Origin: Zoogloea sp.
GTDB lineage: Bacteria; Pseudomonadota; Gammaproteobacteria; Burkholderiales; Rhodocyclaceae
Direction of reading: 5' to 3'
DNA: 41,925 bases
Assembly (NCBI GenBank): GCA_016720685.1
Contig: JADKKC010000041.1
Coordinates: 1-41,925 of the forward strand
Shown here: positions 1 through 8,391 of the stretch, one piece after another
Layout: each line of letters begins with the position of its first letter
Numbering within the stretch: the first letter of the stretch is position 1
Notes under the pieces: model-generated
What the model was told of the DNA's origin: nothing
What the model saw: only the letters and a program-made list of their open reading frames with translations
The model's database searches: none
Translations under genes and position numbers: made by a program

Positions 1-544
1 GGGTGACGATGCAGTTCTTGTGGGCATGGACGAATTCGATCGGGTCTTCGACGGTGATGATGTGCCCGAAGCTCTTCTCGTTGCGGAAATCGACCATTGC
101 CGCCAGCGAGGTGGTCTTGCCGGTGCCGGTGCCGCCGACGAAGATCACCAGACCGCGCTTGGACATGGCGATGTCCTTGAGCACCGGCGGCAGGCCGAGT
201 TCGTCGAAGGTGGGGATTTTTTGCGGAATGGTCCGCAGGATCAGGCCGACCTGGCCCTGCTGGATGAAGGCATTGGCCCGGAAGCGACCGATGCCGGGCG
301 GCGAGATGGCGAAGTTGCACTCCTTGGTGGCTTCGAACTCGGCCGCCTGCCGGTCGTTCATGACGACCCGCGCGAGTTCGGCCGTGTGGGTATGGGTGAG
401 TTGCTGGTTCGACTGGGGAATGATCTTGCCGTCGATCTTGATGGCCGGCGGAAAATTGGCGGTGATGAAAAGGTCGGAGCCGTTTTTCTGCAGCATCAGC
501 CGCAGGAGGTCATGCATGAACTTGAGTGCCTGGTCGCGTTCCAT
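1..544 (-). CDS. pilU: PilU-type pilus retraction ATPase, partial (3' end outside window)
   Basis: This is the N-terminal 181 codons of a PilT/PilU-family secretion ATPase, which powers or assists disassembly of type IV pili at the inner membrane. The ATG is at 544, and the gene runs off the left edge. A Walker A motif (GGTGTGKTT) and a following DPIEFVH Asp-box are readable. The start MERDQALKFMHDLLRLM and the position directly downstream of pilT on the same strand (62 bases away) fit PilU rather than a second PilT. Catalytic Glu, His-box and C-terminus lie outside the window. The pilT-pilU order is standard in Beta- and Gammaproteobacteria. Confidence 0.93.
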   Translation of the reverse strand, partial: MERDQALKFMHDLLRLMLQKNGSDLFITANFPPAIKIDGKIIPQSNQQLTHTHTAELARVVMNDRQAAEFEATKECNFAISPPGIGRFRANAFIQQGQVGLILRTIPQKIPTFDELGLPPVLKDIAMSKRGLVIFVGGTGTGKTTSLAAMVDFRNEKSFGHIITVEDPIEFVHAHKNCIVT

Positions 545-606
545 GGTGTGTTCCTGTTGCCGGCCGGTGCCGGCATGATTCGATTTTGATGGGGCGTGGG
601 CGGCGT

Positions 607-1650
607 TCAGGCCTGGAAGTTGTCCTTGTTTGCCGCGCGCAGGCGGGCTTCGGCACCCGAGACGATGTTGCGCCGGACCAGATCGGCCAGGCACTGATCC
701 AGGGTTTGCATGCCGACACCCTGACCGGTCTGGATGGCCGAGTACATCTGGGCGACCTTGTTCTCGCGGATCAGGTTGCGGATGGCCGGGGTGCCGATCA
801 TGATTTCGTGGGCGGCTACGCGTCCGGTGCCGTCCTTGGTCTTGAGCAGCGTTTGCGAGATCACTGCACGCAGGGATTCGGACATCATCGCGCGCACCAT
901 GTCTTTTTCGGCGGCGGGGAAGACGTCGACGATACGGTCGATGGTCTTGGCGGCCGACGAGGTGTGCAGCGTGCCGAAAACAAGGTGGCCGGTTTCGGCC
1001 GCGGTGAGGGCCAGGCGGATGGTTTCGAGGTCGCGCATTTCGCCGACGAGGATCACGTCCGGGTCTTCGCGCAGGGAGGAGCGCAGCGCCGCGTTGAAGG
1101 ACTGCGTGTCGCGCGAGACTTCCCGCTGGTTGATCAGGCAGCGCTTGGATTCGTGCACGAACTCGATCGGATCTTCGATGGTGAGAATGTGGCCGTATTC
1201 GGTTTCATTCACGTAATCGACCATCGCTGCCAGCGTGGTGGACTTGCCCGAGCCGGTCGGGCCGGTGACCAGCACGATGCCGCGGGGCTGGTTGGCAATG
1301 TCCTTGAAAGTCTTGGGGCAGTTGAGCTCTTCGAGGGTCAGCACCTTGGACGGAATGACCCGGAACACGGCTGCCGCGCCGCGGTTCTGGTTGAAGGCAT
1401 TGACCCGGAAGCGTGCCAGGTTGGGAATTTCGAAGGAGAAGTCGGTTTCGAGGAACTCTTCGTACTGCTTGCGCTGGGCGTCGTTCATGATGTCGTACAC
1501 CATGGCGTGGACATCCTTGTGCGCCAGGGGCGGCAGATTGATCCGGCGCACGTCGCCATGCACGCGGATCATCGGGGGGAGACCGGCAGAAATGTGCAGG
1601 TCGGAAGCCTTGTTCTTGACGGTGAAGGCAAGCAGTTCGGTGATATCCAT
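607..1650 (-). CDS. pilT: Type IV pilus retraction ATPase PilT
   Basis: PilT is the hexameric cytoplasmic ATPase that depolymerises the type IV pilus and drives twitching motility and DNA uptake. The protein is 347 aa from the ATG at 1650, the usual family length. A longer frame to 1716 exists, but family members start at MDITELLAF. Visible motifs are the N-terminal SDLHIS block, Walker A GPTGSGKST (about residues 130-138), DPIEFVH, Walker B-like GEMRD, and the PilT-specific AIRNLIRE signature near the C-terminus. It is divergent from yggS, with about 90 bases between the start codons, and is followed by pilU. Confidence 0.97.
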   Translation of the reverse strand: MDITELLAFTVKNKASDLHISAGLPPMIRVHGDVRRINLPPLAHKDVHAMVYDIMNDAQRKQYEEFLETDFSFEIPNLARFRVNAFNQNRGAAAVFRVIPSKVLTLEELNCPKTFKDIANQPRGIVLVTGPTGSGKSTTLAAMVDYVNETEYGHILTIEDPIEFVHESKRCLINQREVSRDTQSFNAALRSSLREDPDVILVGEMRDLETIRLALTAAETGHLVFGTLHTSSAAKTIDRIVDVFPAAEKDMVRAMMSESLRAVISQTLLKTKDGTGRVAAHEIMIGTPAIRNLIRENKVAQMYSAIQTGQGVGMQTLDQCLADLVRRNIVSGAEARLRAANKDNFQA

Positions 1651-1704
1651 CGTGGAGGCTCGCGGCAGGCAGGGTTGTCGGTCGAAATTCGGGGCTGGGG
1701 CAAA

Positions 1705-1713
1705 TGCTATACT
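1705..1713 (+). promoter_or_regulatory. Extended -10 promoter for yggS
   Basis: TGC followed directly by TATACT forms a TGn-TATAnT extended -10 element about 30 bases before the yggS start. No convincing -35 box sits 16-18 bases upstream, as is common for extended -10 promoters. It lies in the short divergent region between pilT and yggS. Confidence 0.45.
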
Positions 1714-1743
1714 CAACGGCCAGAACAGCCCGAAAATTAAGCT

Positions 1744-2439
1744 TTGGAAGATTATAAGTCAGGCATATCCGGTCGCCTCCAAAACCTTGCCACGCGCATC
1801 GCCGACGCGGCCGTTGCGGCCGGGTGCGATCCGGCCATGGTCCGGCTTCTGGCCGTCAGCAAAACCTGGCCGGCAGACAGTGTGCGCGAAGCGGCTGCCG
1901 CCGGGCAGCATGCCTTCGGCGAGAACTACGTTCAGGAAGGCGTCGCCAAGGTCGATGAACTGGCGGGCCTCGGGCTCGAATGGCATTTCATCGGCCCCCT
2001 GCAAAGCAACAAGACCCGGCTCGTCGCCAACCGTTTTTCGTGGGTGCATTCCATCGACAGGCTCAAGATCGCCGAGCGGCTCTCCGAGCAGCGCGACGTG
2101 CATCTGCCGCCGCTGGAGGTCTGCATCCAGGTGAATGTCAGCGGTGAGGCCAGCAAGAGTGGTGTTGCACCTCCCGATCTGCCCGAACTCGCCCGCGCCG
2201 TGGCCGTGCTGCCGCGCCTGCGGCTGCGCGGGCTGATGACCATTCCCGAACCGACTCCCGACGTGGCGCTGCAGCGCGCCCGTTTTGCCAGCCTGCGGGC
2301 CATGCGCGACGAACTCAACGCTGCGGGCCTTGCCCTCGACACGCTGTCGATGGGCATGTCCGACGACCTCGAAGCGGCGATCGCCGAAGGCTCGACGCTG
2401 GTTCGCGTGGGCACGGCGATCTTCGGCTCGCGCAGCTGA
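1744..2439 (+). CDS. yggS: YggS/PLPBP family pyridoxal-phosphate homeostasis protein
   Basis: This is a single-domain alanine-racemase-fold protein that binds PLP without known enzymatic activity and helps control B6 and amino-acid/keto-acid balance. It is 231 aa, the normal size. The PLP lysine is in AVSKTWPAD, followed by the family block GENYVQE and later WHFIGPLQSNKTR, and SMGMSDDLEAAI near the C-terminus. The only plausible start is TTG at 1744: the family N-terminus (LQNLATRIADAAVAAG) begins a few residues later and no ATG or GTG is suitably placed. It heads a plus-strand run yggS-proC-yggT-yggU. Confidence 0.95.
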   Translation: MEDYKSGISGRLQNLATRIADAAVAAGCDPAMVRLLAVSKTWPADSVREAAAAGQHAFGENYVQEGVAKVDELAGLGLEWHFIGPLQSNKTRLVANRFSWVHSIDRLKIAERLSEQRDVHLPPLEVCIQVNVSGEASKSGVAPPDLPELARAVAVLPRLRLRGLMTIPEPTPDVALQRARFASLRAMRDELNAAGLALDTLSMGMSDDLEAAIAEGSTLVRVGTAIFGSRS

Positions 2440-2475
2440 AAAGCACATTTCCATTCAACTTGTAGGGATATCCCG

Positions 2476-3288
2476 ATGAAAATCACCTTCCTGGGTGGCG
2501 GCAACATGGCGGCGGCGCTGATCGGCGGCCTGGTCAAGCAGGGCTTCAGTGCAACGAACGTGCAGGTTGTCGAACTGTTCGCCGAAGGCCGTGCCAAGCT
2601 CCAAAGTCTGTTTGGTGTGCGCGCCGTCGAGGCTCTGGACGACGCGGCCCTGGCCTGTGACGTGCTGGTGCTGGCGGTCAAGCCGCAGCAGCTCAAGGCC
2701 GCGGTGGCACCCCTCGCCGGTCGCCTCACGAACCAGGTGGTGGTCAGCATCGCCGCCGGCCTGCGCCTGGCCGACATTGGCCGCTGGCTGGGTGACTATC
2801 GCAAGCTGGTGCGCGCCATGCCCAATACGCCGGCCCTGATCGGGGCCGGCATCACCGGCCTGTTTGCCGACGCGTCGGTGGATGCCGAAGGCCGCGCTGC
2901 GGCCGAGAAGGTGTTGTCGGCAGTCGGCAGCACCGTGTGGGTGCCCGACGAGGCGCAGATCGACGGTGTGACGGCGATTTCCGGCAGTGGTCCGGCCTAT
3001 GTCTTTCATTTCATCGAATGCCTTCAGGCCTCGGGCGAAGCCCTTGGTTTTGATGCGGCCACCGCGCGCCGGCTGGCCATCGACACGGTGCTCGGTGCCG
3101 CCAGACTGGCGGCTGGCAGCGACGAATCCCCGGCCGTGCTGCGCGAGCGGGTGACGTCCAAGGGCGGCACCACCGCGGCGGCGCTGGCTTCCTTTGCGGC
3201 GGACGGCTTCCCGGCAGTCATCGATCGCGGGGTGGCGGCAGCCGCCGCCCGTGGCCGCGAACTCGGCGACGAGCTCGGCCGCGATTGA
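2476..3288 (+). CDS. proC: Pyrroline-5-carboxylate reductase
   Basis: ProC catalyses the last step of proline synthesis, NAD(P)H-dependent reduction of 1-pyrroline-5-carboxylate. The protein is 270 aa, normal length. The N-terminal Rossmann loop reads FLGGGNMAAALIGGL. The central AVKPQQL and RAMPNTPALIGAG blocks and the C-terminal helical domain with GSGPAYVFHFIECL and TSKGGTTAAAL are all diagnostic. It follows yggS by 36 bases, an arrangement conserved in many proteobacteria, and the next gene begins 10 bases after its stop. Confidence 0.97.
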   Translation: MKITFLGGGNMAAALIGGLVKQGFSATNVQVVELFAEGRAKLQSLFGVRAVEALDDAALACDVLVLAVKPQQLKAAVAPLAGRLTNQVVVSIAAGLRLADIGRWLGDYRKLVRAMPNTPALIGAGITGLFADASVDAEGRAAAEKVLSAVGSTVWVPDEAQIDGVTAISGSGPAYVFHFIECLQASGEALGFDAATARRLAIDTVLGAARLAAGSDESPAVLRERVTSKGGTTAAALASFAADGFPAVIDRGVAAAAARGRELGDELGRD

Positions 3289-3298
3289 GGAGGCCGCC

Positions 3299-3871
3299 AT
3301 GCTCGGAAGTCTTCTCCTGACCATCGTCGAAACCCTTGGCAGCCTCTTGTCCGGTGTGCTCCTGGCGCGCTTTGTGATGCAGTGGCAACGCATCTCCTTT
3401 CGCAATCCGCTTGGCCAGTTTGTCGTGGCGACGACCGACTGGCTGGTGTTGCCCCTGCGCCGCTTCATCCCCGGCCTCGGCGGTCTTGATCTGGCCAGCC
3501 TGCTGCCGGCCTGGGTCGTGCAGGTCGTGGTGGTTTTTGTCGCCCTCGCGGTGCGCGGTGTGCTGGGCTCGGCCGATCCCCTTGGCCTGCTCGTGGTGAT
3601 GTGGGGCGTCGGCCTGCTGGAGACCGTCAAGGCGGCCCTCTACCTGCTGATGGGCGTGGTGCTGATGTCCGCGATCTTCTCGTGGGTCAATCCCCACGCG
3701 CCGCTGGCCGGCGTGATCAACGCGCTCGCCGAGCCATTCCTGCGTCCGTTTCGGCGCGTCATCCCGGCCATCGGTGGCGTTGATCTCACGCCCATCGCGC
3801 TGCTGCTGGTGCTGCAGGTACTGCTCAGCGCGCTGGCGATGGGCAAGTACATGCTGATCGGTCTGGCCTGA
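3299..3871 (+). CDS. yggT: YggT family integral membrane protein
   Basis: This is a 190 aa inner-membrane protein made of two copies of the YggT repeat, each with a membrane hairpin. The first repeat contains RNPLGQFVVATTDWLVLPLRRFIP and the second NPHAPLAGVINALAEPFLRPFRR, both ending in the conserved P(L/F)RR-(F/V)IP element. Function is not firmly established; homologues have been linked to osmotic tolerance and division or plastid thylakoid biogenesis. The ATG at 3299 is preceded by a GAGGAGG-like ribosome site overlapping the proC stop region. It sits in the yggS-proC-yggT-yggU operon. Confidence 0.92.
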   Translation: MLGSLLLTIVETLGSLLSGVLLARFVMQWQRISFRNPLGQFVVATTDWLVLPLRRFIPGLGGLDLASLLPAWVVQVVVVFVALAVRGVLGSADPLGLLVVMWGVGLLETVKAALYLLMGVVLMSAIFSWVNPHAPLAGVINALAEPFLRPFRRVIPAIGGVDLTPIALLLVLQVLLSALAMGKYMLIGLA

Positions 3872-3874
3872 GCC

Positions 3875-4171
3875 ATGACCTGGCTTAACCGGGCGGCGGA
3901 CGGCAGCGTGATCCTCACGCTGCACATCCAGCCCGGCGCCAAAAAAACCGAAATCGCCGGCCTTCACGGCGAAGCCCTCAAGATTCGCCTGGCCGCCCCG
4001 CCGGTGGACGGCAAGGCCAACGCCGCGCTGATCGCCTTCCTGGCCAAGGCCTGCGGCGTGTCGAAGTCGTCGGTGGAACTGGTCAGTGGCGATACATCCC
4101 GCGCCAAGCGGGTGCGGGTGACGGGGGCGGATGCGGCGACCGTGGAGGCCCTGGCCGCTTCGTCGGAGTGA
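3875..4171 (+). CDS. yggU: DUF167/YggU family protein
   Basis: This is a 98 aa small alpha/beta protein of the UPF0235/YggU family, with unknown biochemical role. Family hallmarks visible are LHIQPGAKKTEIAG, then IRLAAPPVDGKANAALIAFLAK and the SGDTSRAKRVRV stretch. The start is three bases after the yggT stop, so the two are almost certainly co-translated. It closes the four-gene operon and is followed by a hairpin at 4205-4226. Confidence 0.92.
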   Translation: MTWLNRAADGSVILTLHIQPGAKKTEIAGLHGEALKIRLAAPPVDGKANAALIAFLAKACGVSKSSVELVSGDTSRAKRVRVTGADAATVEALAASSE

Positions 4172-4200
4172 TCCGCTGTGTCGGCCGCAAGGTCCAAACG

Positions 4201-4227
4201 TAAAAACGGCACCCTGCGGTGCCGTTC
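4201..4227 (-). terminator. Intrinsic terminator of aceB (bidirectional hairpin)
   Basis: A 9-bp perfect stem AACGGCACC/GGTGCCGTT with a 4-base loop lies between the convergent yggU and aceB. Read on the minus strand, the stem runs into a five-base T tract, so it is a good intrinsic terminator for aceB. On the plus strand the T tract is poor. Confidence 0.8.
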
Positions 4228-4265
4228 TGCATTCGGACACCCTGCTTGCGCAGGGCGCCTTCCGA

Positions 4266-5864
4266 TTACTCCATCGCCTCGTACAGCGGCAGGGTCAGGA
4301 ACTCCGGGTATTCCGGGGTGAGGGACATCTTGTCGAAGATTTCGGCGGCCTGGTCGTAGGACGCGGTGTCTTCGCCCTGGGCGGTGACGGTGGCCTTAAC
4401 CTTGACGAGTTCCTCGGCAATCATCGGGCGGACCATTTCGACGGTGACCTTGCGGCCGTCGTCGAGGATGCCCTTGGGGGAAACCACCCACTGCCACACC
4501 TGCGAGCGGGAGATTTCGGCGGTGGCGGCGTCTTCCATCAGGTTGTGGATGGGCACGCAGCCGTTGCCGGCGAGCCAGGAACCCAGGTAGTGGATGCCGA
4601 CGTTGATGTTGTTGCGCAGGCCGGCTTCGGTGATGGGCTGCTCTGGCTGGAAGTCGAGCCACTGGGCCGGGCCGAACTTTCCTTCCACCTGCTTTTCCCA
4701 CTGGTTGGGCTTGTCGCCGAGGACCTTCTGGAACTCTTCGGCGGCGATGGCGACGAGGCCCGGGTGAGCCACCCAGCCGCCGTCGAAGCCGTCGTTGGCG
4801 TCGCGGGTCTTGTCGTGGCGGATGCCGGCGAGGGCCTTTTCGTTGGCGACCGGATCGTTCTTGATCGGGATCAGGGCCGACATGCCGCCCATGGCCGGGG
4901 CGCCGCGCTTGTGGCAGGCCTGCACCAGGGCCAGCGCGTAGCCGCGCATGAAGGGCACTTCCATGGTGATGGCGCTGCGCTGGGCCAGGCAGAAGTCCTT
5001 GTTCTTCTTGAACTTCTTGATGCACGAGAAGATGTAGTCCCAGCGTCCGGCGTTGAGGCCGGCGGAGTGGTTGCGCAGTTCAAAGAGGATTTCTTCCATC
5101 TCGAAGGTGGCGAGAATGGTTTCGACCAGAACGGTGGCCTTGATGGTGCCCTGGGGCAGGCCGATGTGGTCTTGCGCCATCACGAAGATGTCGTTCCACA
5201 GGCGGGCTTCCAGGTGGCTTTCCATCTTCGGCAGGTAGAAGAAGGGGCCGGCGCCGCGGGCGATCTGCTCTTTGGCGTTGTGGAAGAGCACGAGGCCGAA
5301 GTCGAAGATGCCGCCGGAGACGCGCTGGCCATCAACGAGGACGTGCTTTTCGTCCAGGTGCCAGCCGCGGGGACGGATCTGCAGGGTGGCGATCTTGTCG
5401 TCGAGCTTGTATTCCTTGCCGACTTCGTTCTTGAACGAGAGTTCGCGGCGGATGGCCTTGTAGAGGTTGATCTGGCCCTGGATCTGGTTGTCCCACTTCG
5501 GGCTGTTGGAGTCCTCGAAGTCGGTCATGTAGGAATCAGCGCCCGAGTTGTAGGCGTTGATGATCATCTTGGCTTCGACCGGCCCGGTGATTTCGGTGCG
5601 GCGACGCTCGAGGGCCTTGGGCAGCGGGGCGATTTTCCAGTCGCCTTCGCGGATGTGCTTGGTTTCGGGCAGGAAGTCGGGCATTTCGCCGGCGTCGATG
5701 CGGGCCTGGCGCTCGACGCGGGCCTTCAGCAGCTCCTGGCGGCGGGGCTCGAAGGCGCGGTGCAGCTTGGCGACCAGTTCGAGGGCTTCCAGGGTGAGGA
5801 TGGATTCGTAACCCGGTTGAAGCGGGGCGTTGATCTGCATGCCGGCGGGGAGGGTGAGGCTCAT
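4266..5864 (-). CDS. aceB: Malate synthase A
   Basis: AceB condenses glyoxylate and acetyl-CoA to malate in the glyoxylate shunt, needed for growth on acetate and on aromatics degraded to acetyl-CoA. The 532 aa length is typical of the A isoform. Recognisable blocks include TGPVEAKMIINAYNSGADSYMTDFEDS, the KMESHLEARLWNDIF region, LVETILATFEMEEILFELR with its active-site acidic residues, and NVGIHYLGSWLAGNGCVPI followed by MEDAATAEISRSQ. An AGGAG ribosome site precedes the ATG at 5864. No isocitrate lyase gene is adjacent. It ends at a strong terminator. Confidence 0.97.
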   Translation of the reverse strand: MSLTLPAGMQINAPLQPGYESILTLEALELVAKLHRAFEPRRQELLKARVERQARIDAGEMPDFLPETKHIREGDWKIAPLPKALERRRTEITGPVEAKMIINAYNSGADSYMTDFEDSNSPKWDNQIQGQINLYKAIRRELSFKNEVGKEYKLDDKIATLQIRPRGWHLDEKHVLVDGQRVSGGIFDFGLVLFHNAKEQIARGAGPFFYLPKMESHLEARLWNDIFVMAQDHIGLPQGTIKATVLVETILATFEMEEILFELRNHSAGLNAGRWDYIFSCIKKFKKNKDFCLAQRSAITMEVPFMRGYALALVQACHKRGAPAMGGMSALIPIKNDPVANEKALAGIRHDKTRDANDGFDGGWVAHPGLVAIAAEEFQKVLGDKPNQWEKQVEGKFGPAQWLDFQPEQPITEAGLRNNINVGIHYLGSWLAGNGCVPIHNLMEDAATAEISRSQVWQWVVSPKGILDDGRKVTVEMVRPMIAEELVKVKATVTAQGEDTASYDQAAEIFDKMSLTPEYPEFLTLPLYEAME

Positions 5865-5885
5865 GGTGACTCCTTGTAATGAAGA

Positions 5886-6670
5886 TTAAAAATACGTTTT
5901 GATGAAATAGATGACGCTGAGGCTGGCGCCTGTGGCCACCACCAGCCGGCGCAGCCACAGGGCGGGCAGGCGGCGGGCGAGGGCCGCGCCGCCGATGGCG
6001 CCGACCATGGCGGTCGCGATCATCAGCAGCGTGTGCGGCCAGCTGATGGCGCCGGCGATGATGAAGGTGGCGGCGGCCACGGTGTAATTGACGGCCGAGG
6101 TCAGGTTCTTGAGGCCGTTGAGCTCCTGGATGTCGTCGACACCCTGGATGGCGAGGGCCGCGAGGGTGAGGATGCCCATGCCGGCGCCGAAGAAGCCGCC
6201 GTAGATGGCCACGCAGAGCTGGAAGAGCAAGCCTCCGACGCCGCCGGGCGTGCCTGATTCCTTCGTTTGCATTCCGATGCGCGTCCTGGCTGCGGCAATC
6301 ATCCGCGAAACCTGGCCCGAGAAGGCGAACAGCGCGGTGGCGCTGAGCAGCAGCCAGGGCACGAGGCGCGAGAAGGCGGCGTTGGAGGTGGCCAGCAGCA
6401 GGAGCCGCCGGCGATGCCGCCGATAAAGGAAATCAGCACCAGCATCAAGGTCCAGCGCGGGTGGCGGCTGACTTCGCGGCGATAGGCCCAGGCACTGGAA
6501 AGGCTGGCCGGCCACATGGCGACCGAGTTGCTGGCGTTGGCCATGACGGGTGGAAGGCCGGCGGCGAGCAGCGCCGGAAAGGAGAAGAAGGTGCCGCCGC
6601 CGGCCATGGCATTCATGGCTCCGGCGAGCAGGGCGCCGCCACCGACGAGGATGATCTGGGTCGCGTCCAT
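5886..6670 (-). pseudogene. TauE/SafE family permease, frameshifted
   Basis: This is a TauE/SafE (sulfite exporter/DUF81) membrane protein split over two frames. The N-terminal part (start ATG 6670) reads GGGALLAGAMNAMAGGGTFFSFPALLAAGLPPV..., the family's first repeat with ANASNSVAMWP. The C-terminal part resumes in another frame at LLLLATSNAAFSRLVPW and contains the second repeat GGFFGAGMGILTLAALAI. The join is near 6404-6405, in a GGCGGCTCC context where one base appears to be missing. Without that change the protein would be about 260 aa, normal for the family. The start is one base from the haloacid dehalogenase stop, so the two were co-translated. It is either a true pseudogene or a sequencing error. 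Confidence 0.85.
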
Positions 6671-6671
6671 G

Positions 6672-7364
6672 TCAGGCCGCCCGTGCTTTCACGAAGGCCA
6701 CGACTTCGTCCATCGTGCGGCCGGTGGCGGTGGGCGACACATCGAGCTGTTCTTCAGGCTGGCCGCTGCGGTTGATCCAGAACGTGGTGTAGCCGTACCA
6801 GCGGGCGCCGGCGGCGTCCCAGCCGTTGGAGGTAACGAACAGGATGCGTTCGGCAGGGCAGCCGAAGGCGGCAGGGCCCAGGGCATAGGCGTCGCCGTGG
6901 GTTTTGTATTTGCGCACTGCATCAACCGACAGCACGTGGTCGAAAAGGCCGTGCATGCCGGCGCTCTTGATGGCGACGGCGAGCATCTCGGGCGTGCCGT
7001 TGGAGAGGATGGCGGTGGGAATGCCGGCGGCCTTGAGGGCGCGCAGGGCACCGAGGTTTTCGGGGAAGGGCGACAGGCAGGCGTACTGGTTCATCAGCTG
7101 GTTGCGCCGAGGGGTATCGAGATCAAGCCCGAGCTTGGCGGCGGCGAACACAAGACCGTCCTGGGTGATTTCCCAGAAGGGCTTGTAGCGGCAGGAAAGG
7201 CTGCGAATGAAGCTGTATTCGATCTGCTTGAGACGCCACAGTTCGGCAAGCTGGCTGCCCTTGCCAGGGTAGAGCTGCTCGGCCAGGAGGCCCACCGAGT
7301 AGACGTCGAAGAGCGTGCCAAAGGCATCGAACGCGACAGCCTGGATTCGGGAGGGGTGTGCCAT
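6672..7364 (-). CDS. Haloacid dehalogenase, type II (L-2-haloacid dehalogenase family)
   Basis: This is a HAD-superfamily hydrolase of the type II dehalogenase group, which hydrolyses L-2-haloalkanoates through an aspartyl ester. The protein is 230 aa from the ATG at 7364. The nucleophile Asp is in AFDAFGTLFDVYS. The Arg-containing loop, ILSNGTPEML (motif II Ser/Asn), VRKYKTHGDAYAL (motif III Lys) and FVTSNGWDAAGARWYGY (motif IV) are all present. It is divergent from the LysR gene and coupled to the damaged TauE-like permease. The actual substrate cannot be told from sequence. Confidence 0.9.
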   Translation of the reverse strand: MAHPSRIQAVAFDAFGTLFDVYSVGLLAEQLYPGKGSQLAELWRLKQIEYSFIRSLSCRYKPFWEITQDGLVFAAAKLGLDLDTPRRNQLMNQYACLSPFPENLGALRALKAAGIPTAILSNGTPEMLAVAIKSAGMHGLFDHVLSVDAVRKYKTHGDAYALGPAAFGCPAERILFVTSNGWDAAGARWYGYTTFWINRSGQPEEQLDVSPTATGRTMDEVVAFVKARAA

Positions 7365-7485
7365 GTGCTGCGATTGCTTTCCGGTTGGTGGAGCGAGTTT
7401 TACTGCAATGCAGCGAAGTTTATTCAATGCATAAAGAAAAAAGAAGCCATAATAAAATCAAATGATTTTTTACTTTTTGTATTAA
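7365..7485. promoter_or_regulatory. Divergent promoter region between dehalogenase and LysR gene
   Basis: This is 121 bases of distinctly AT-rich sequence between divergent starts. It contains the perfect palindrome CTGCAATGCAG (7403-7413) and, nearer the LysR start, ATGCAT and AATAAAAT stretches. The layout (regulator divergent from its neighbour, dyad in between) is that of a LysR-controlled intergenic region. The operator assignment is inference. Confidence 0.45.
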
Positions 7486-8391
7486 ATGAACAGCTTCAAG
7501 GAAATCTCTGCCTTTGTCAGCATCGCTACCCGGGGCAGCCTGTCGGCGGCAGCCCGGGCCGAGGGGGTGACGCCGGCCATGATGGGGCGGCGCATCGATG
7601 CGCTCGAGGAGCGGCTGGGCGTGAAGCTGATGATGCGCACCACGCGCAAACTCAGCCTGACCTTCGAAGGCAGCGCCTTTCTCGAAGACTGCCAGCGCAT
7701 CCTCAACGATCTGGCCAACGCCGAGGCGTCGGTGAGCCTGGGCGGTGTGAAGGCCAGCGGGCACATCAAGGTATCGGCGCCGGCGGGCTTCGGGCGCCGG
7801 CATGTGGCGCCGGTGGTGCGCGATTTTCTGGCGGCCAACCCGGAGGTGACCTGCAGCCTCGATCTTTCTGACCGGCTGGTGGATCTTGTGAACGAAGGCG
7901 TGGATTGCTCGATCCGCATCGGCGAGCTTTCCGATTCGAGCCTGGTGTCGGTGCGGCTGGCCGACAACCGGCGGGTGGTGGTGGCGAGCCCGGTCTATCT
8001 TGCCAGGAGCGGGGTGCCAGAGACGCCGGACGACCTGCTGCGCCACGATTGCCTGTCCCTCGACCCGCAGCGCGGCTGGGTTTTTGCAGACGCCGAGGCG
8101 CCTGGCCAGACCCGTACGATCAAGGTGTCGGGGCGCTTCGAGTGCAACGACGGAACGGTGCTTCGCGACTGGGCGCTGGGCGGGATCGGGCTGGCGTGGC
8201 GGTCGATGTGGGAGGTGGAGCGCGATCTGGCAAGCGGTGCGCTGGTGTCGGTGCTGGATGCTTATGCCGCGCCGCCAACCGGGATCTACGCGGTTTTTCC
8301 GCAAAACCGGCGCCTGCCGCTGCGGGTGCGCCTGCTCATCGATCACCTGCGCGGCTTTTTCGGGCGGCCCGATTACTGGCGCGGGGGCTGA
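7486..8391 (+). CDS. LysR family transcriptional regulator
   Basis: This is a 301 aa LysR-type regulator. The N-terminal winged HTH covers roughly residues 1-60 (MNSFKEISAFVSIATRGSLS, then AAARAEGVTPAMMGRRIDALEERLGVKLMMRTTRKLSLT). The rest is a periplasmic-binding-like effector domain of the CrgA/DmlR-type subgroup (HIKVSAPAGFGRRHVAPVVRDFL, GLAWRSMWEVERDLASGALV). It is divergent from the haloacid dehalogenase gene, its most likely target. Its 3' end overlaps the end of the convergent TonB-like gene by about 19 bases. Confidence 0.93.
   Translation: MNSFKEISAFVSIATRGSLSAAARAEGVTPAMMGRRIDALEERLGVKLMMRTTRKLSLTFEGSAFLEDCQRILNDLANAEASVSLGGVKASGHIKVSAPAGFGRRHVAPVVRDFLAANPEVTCSLDLSDRLVDLVNEGVDCSIRIGELSDSSLVSVRLADNRRVVVASPVYLARSGVPETPDDLLRHDCLSLDPQRGWVFADAEAPGQTRTIKVSGRFECNDGTVLRDWALGGIGLAWRSMWEVERDLASGALVSVLDAYAAPPTGIYAVFPQNRRLPLRVRLLIDHLRGFFGRPDYWRGG

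Noticed and set aside
526..1740. Long plus-strand frame opposite pilT
   Set aside because: High-GC shadow of pilT; no domain, and the Val/Asp/Gly-rich composition is typical of antisense frames.
4131..5879. 582-codon plus-strand frame opposite aceB
   Set aside because: Antisense shadow of the well-supported malate synthase gene.
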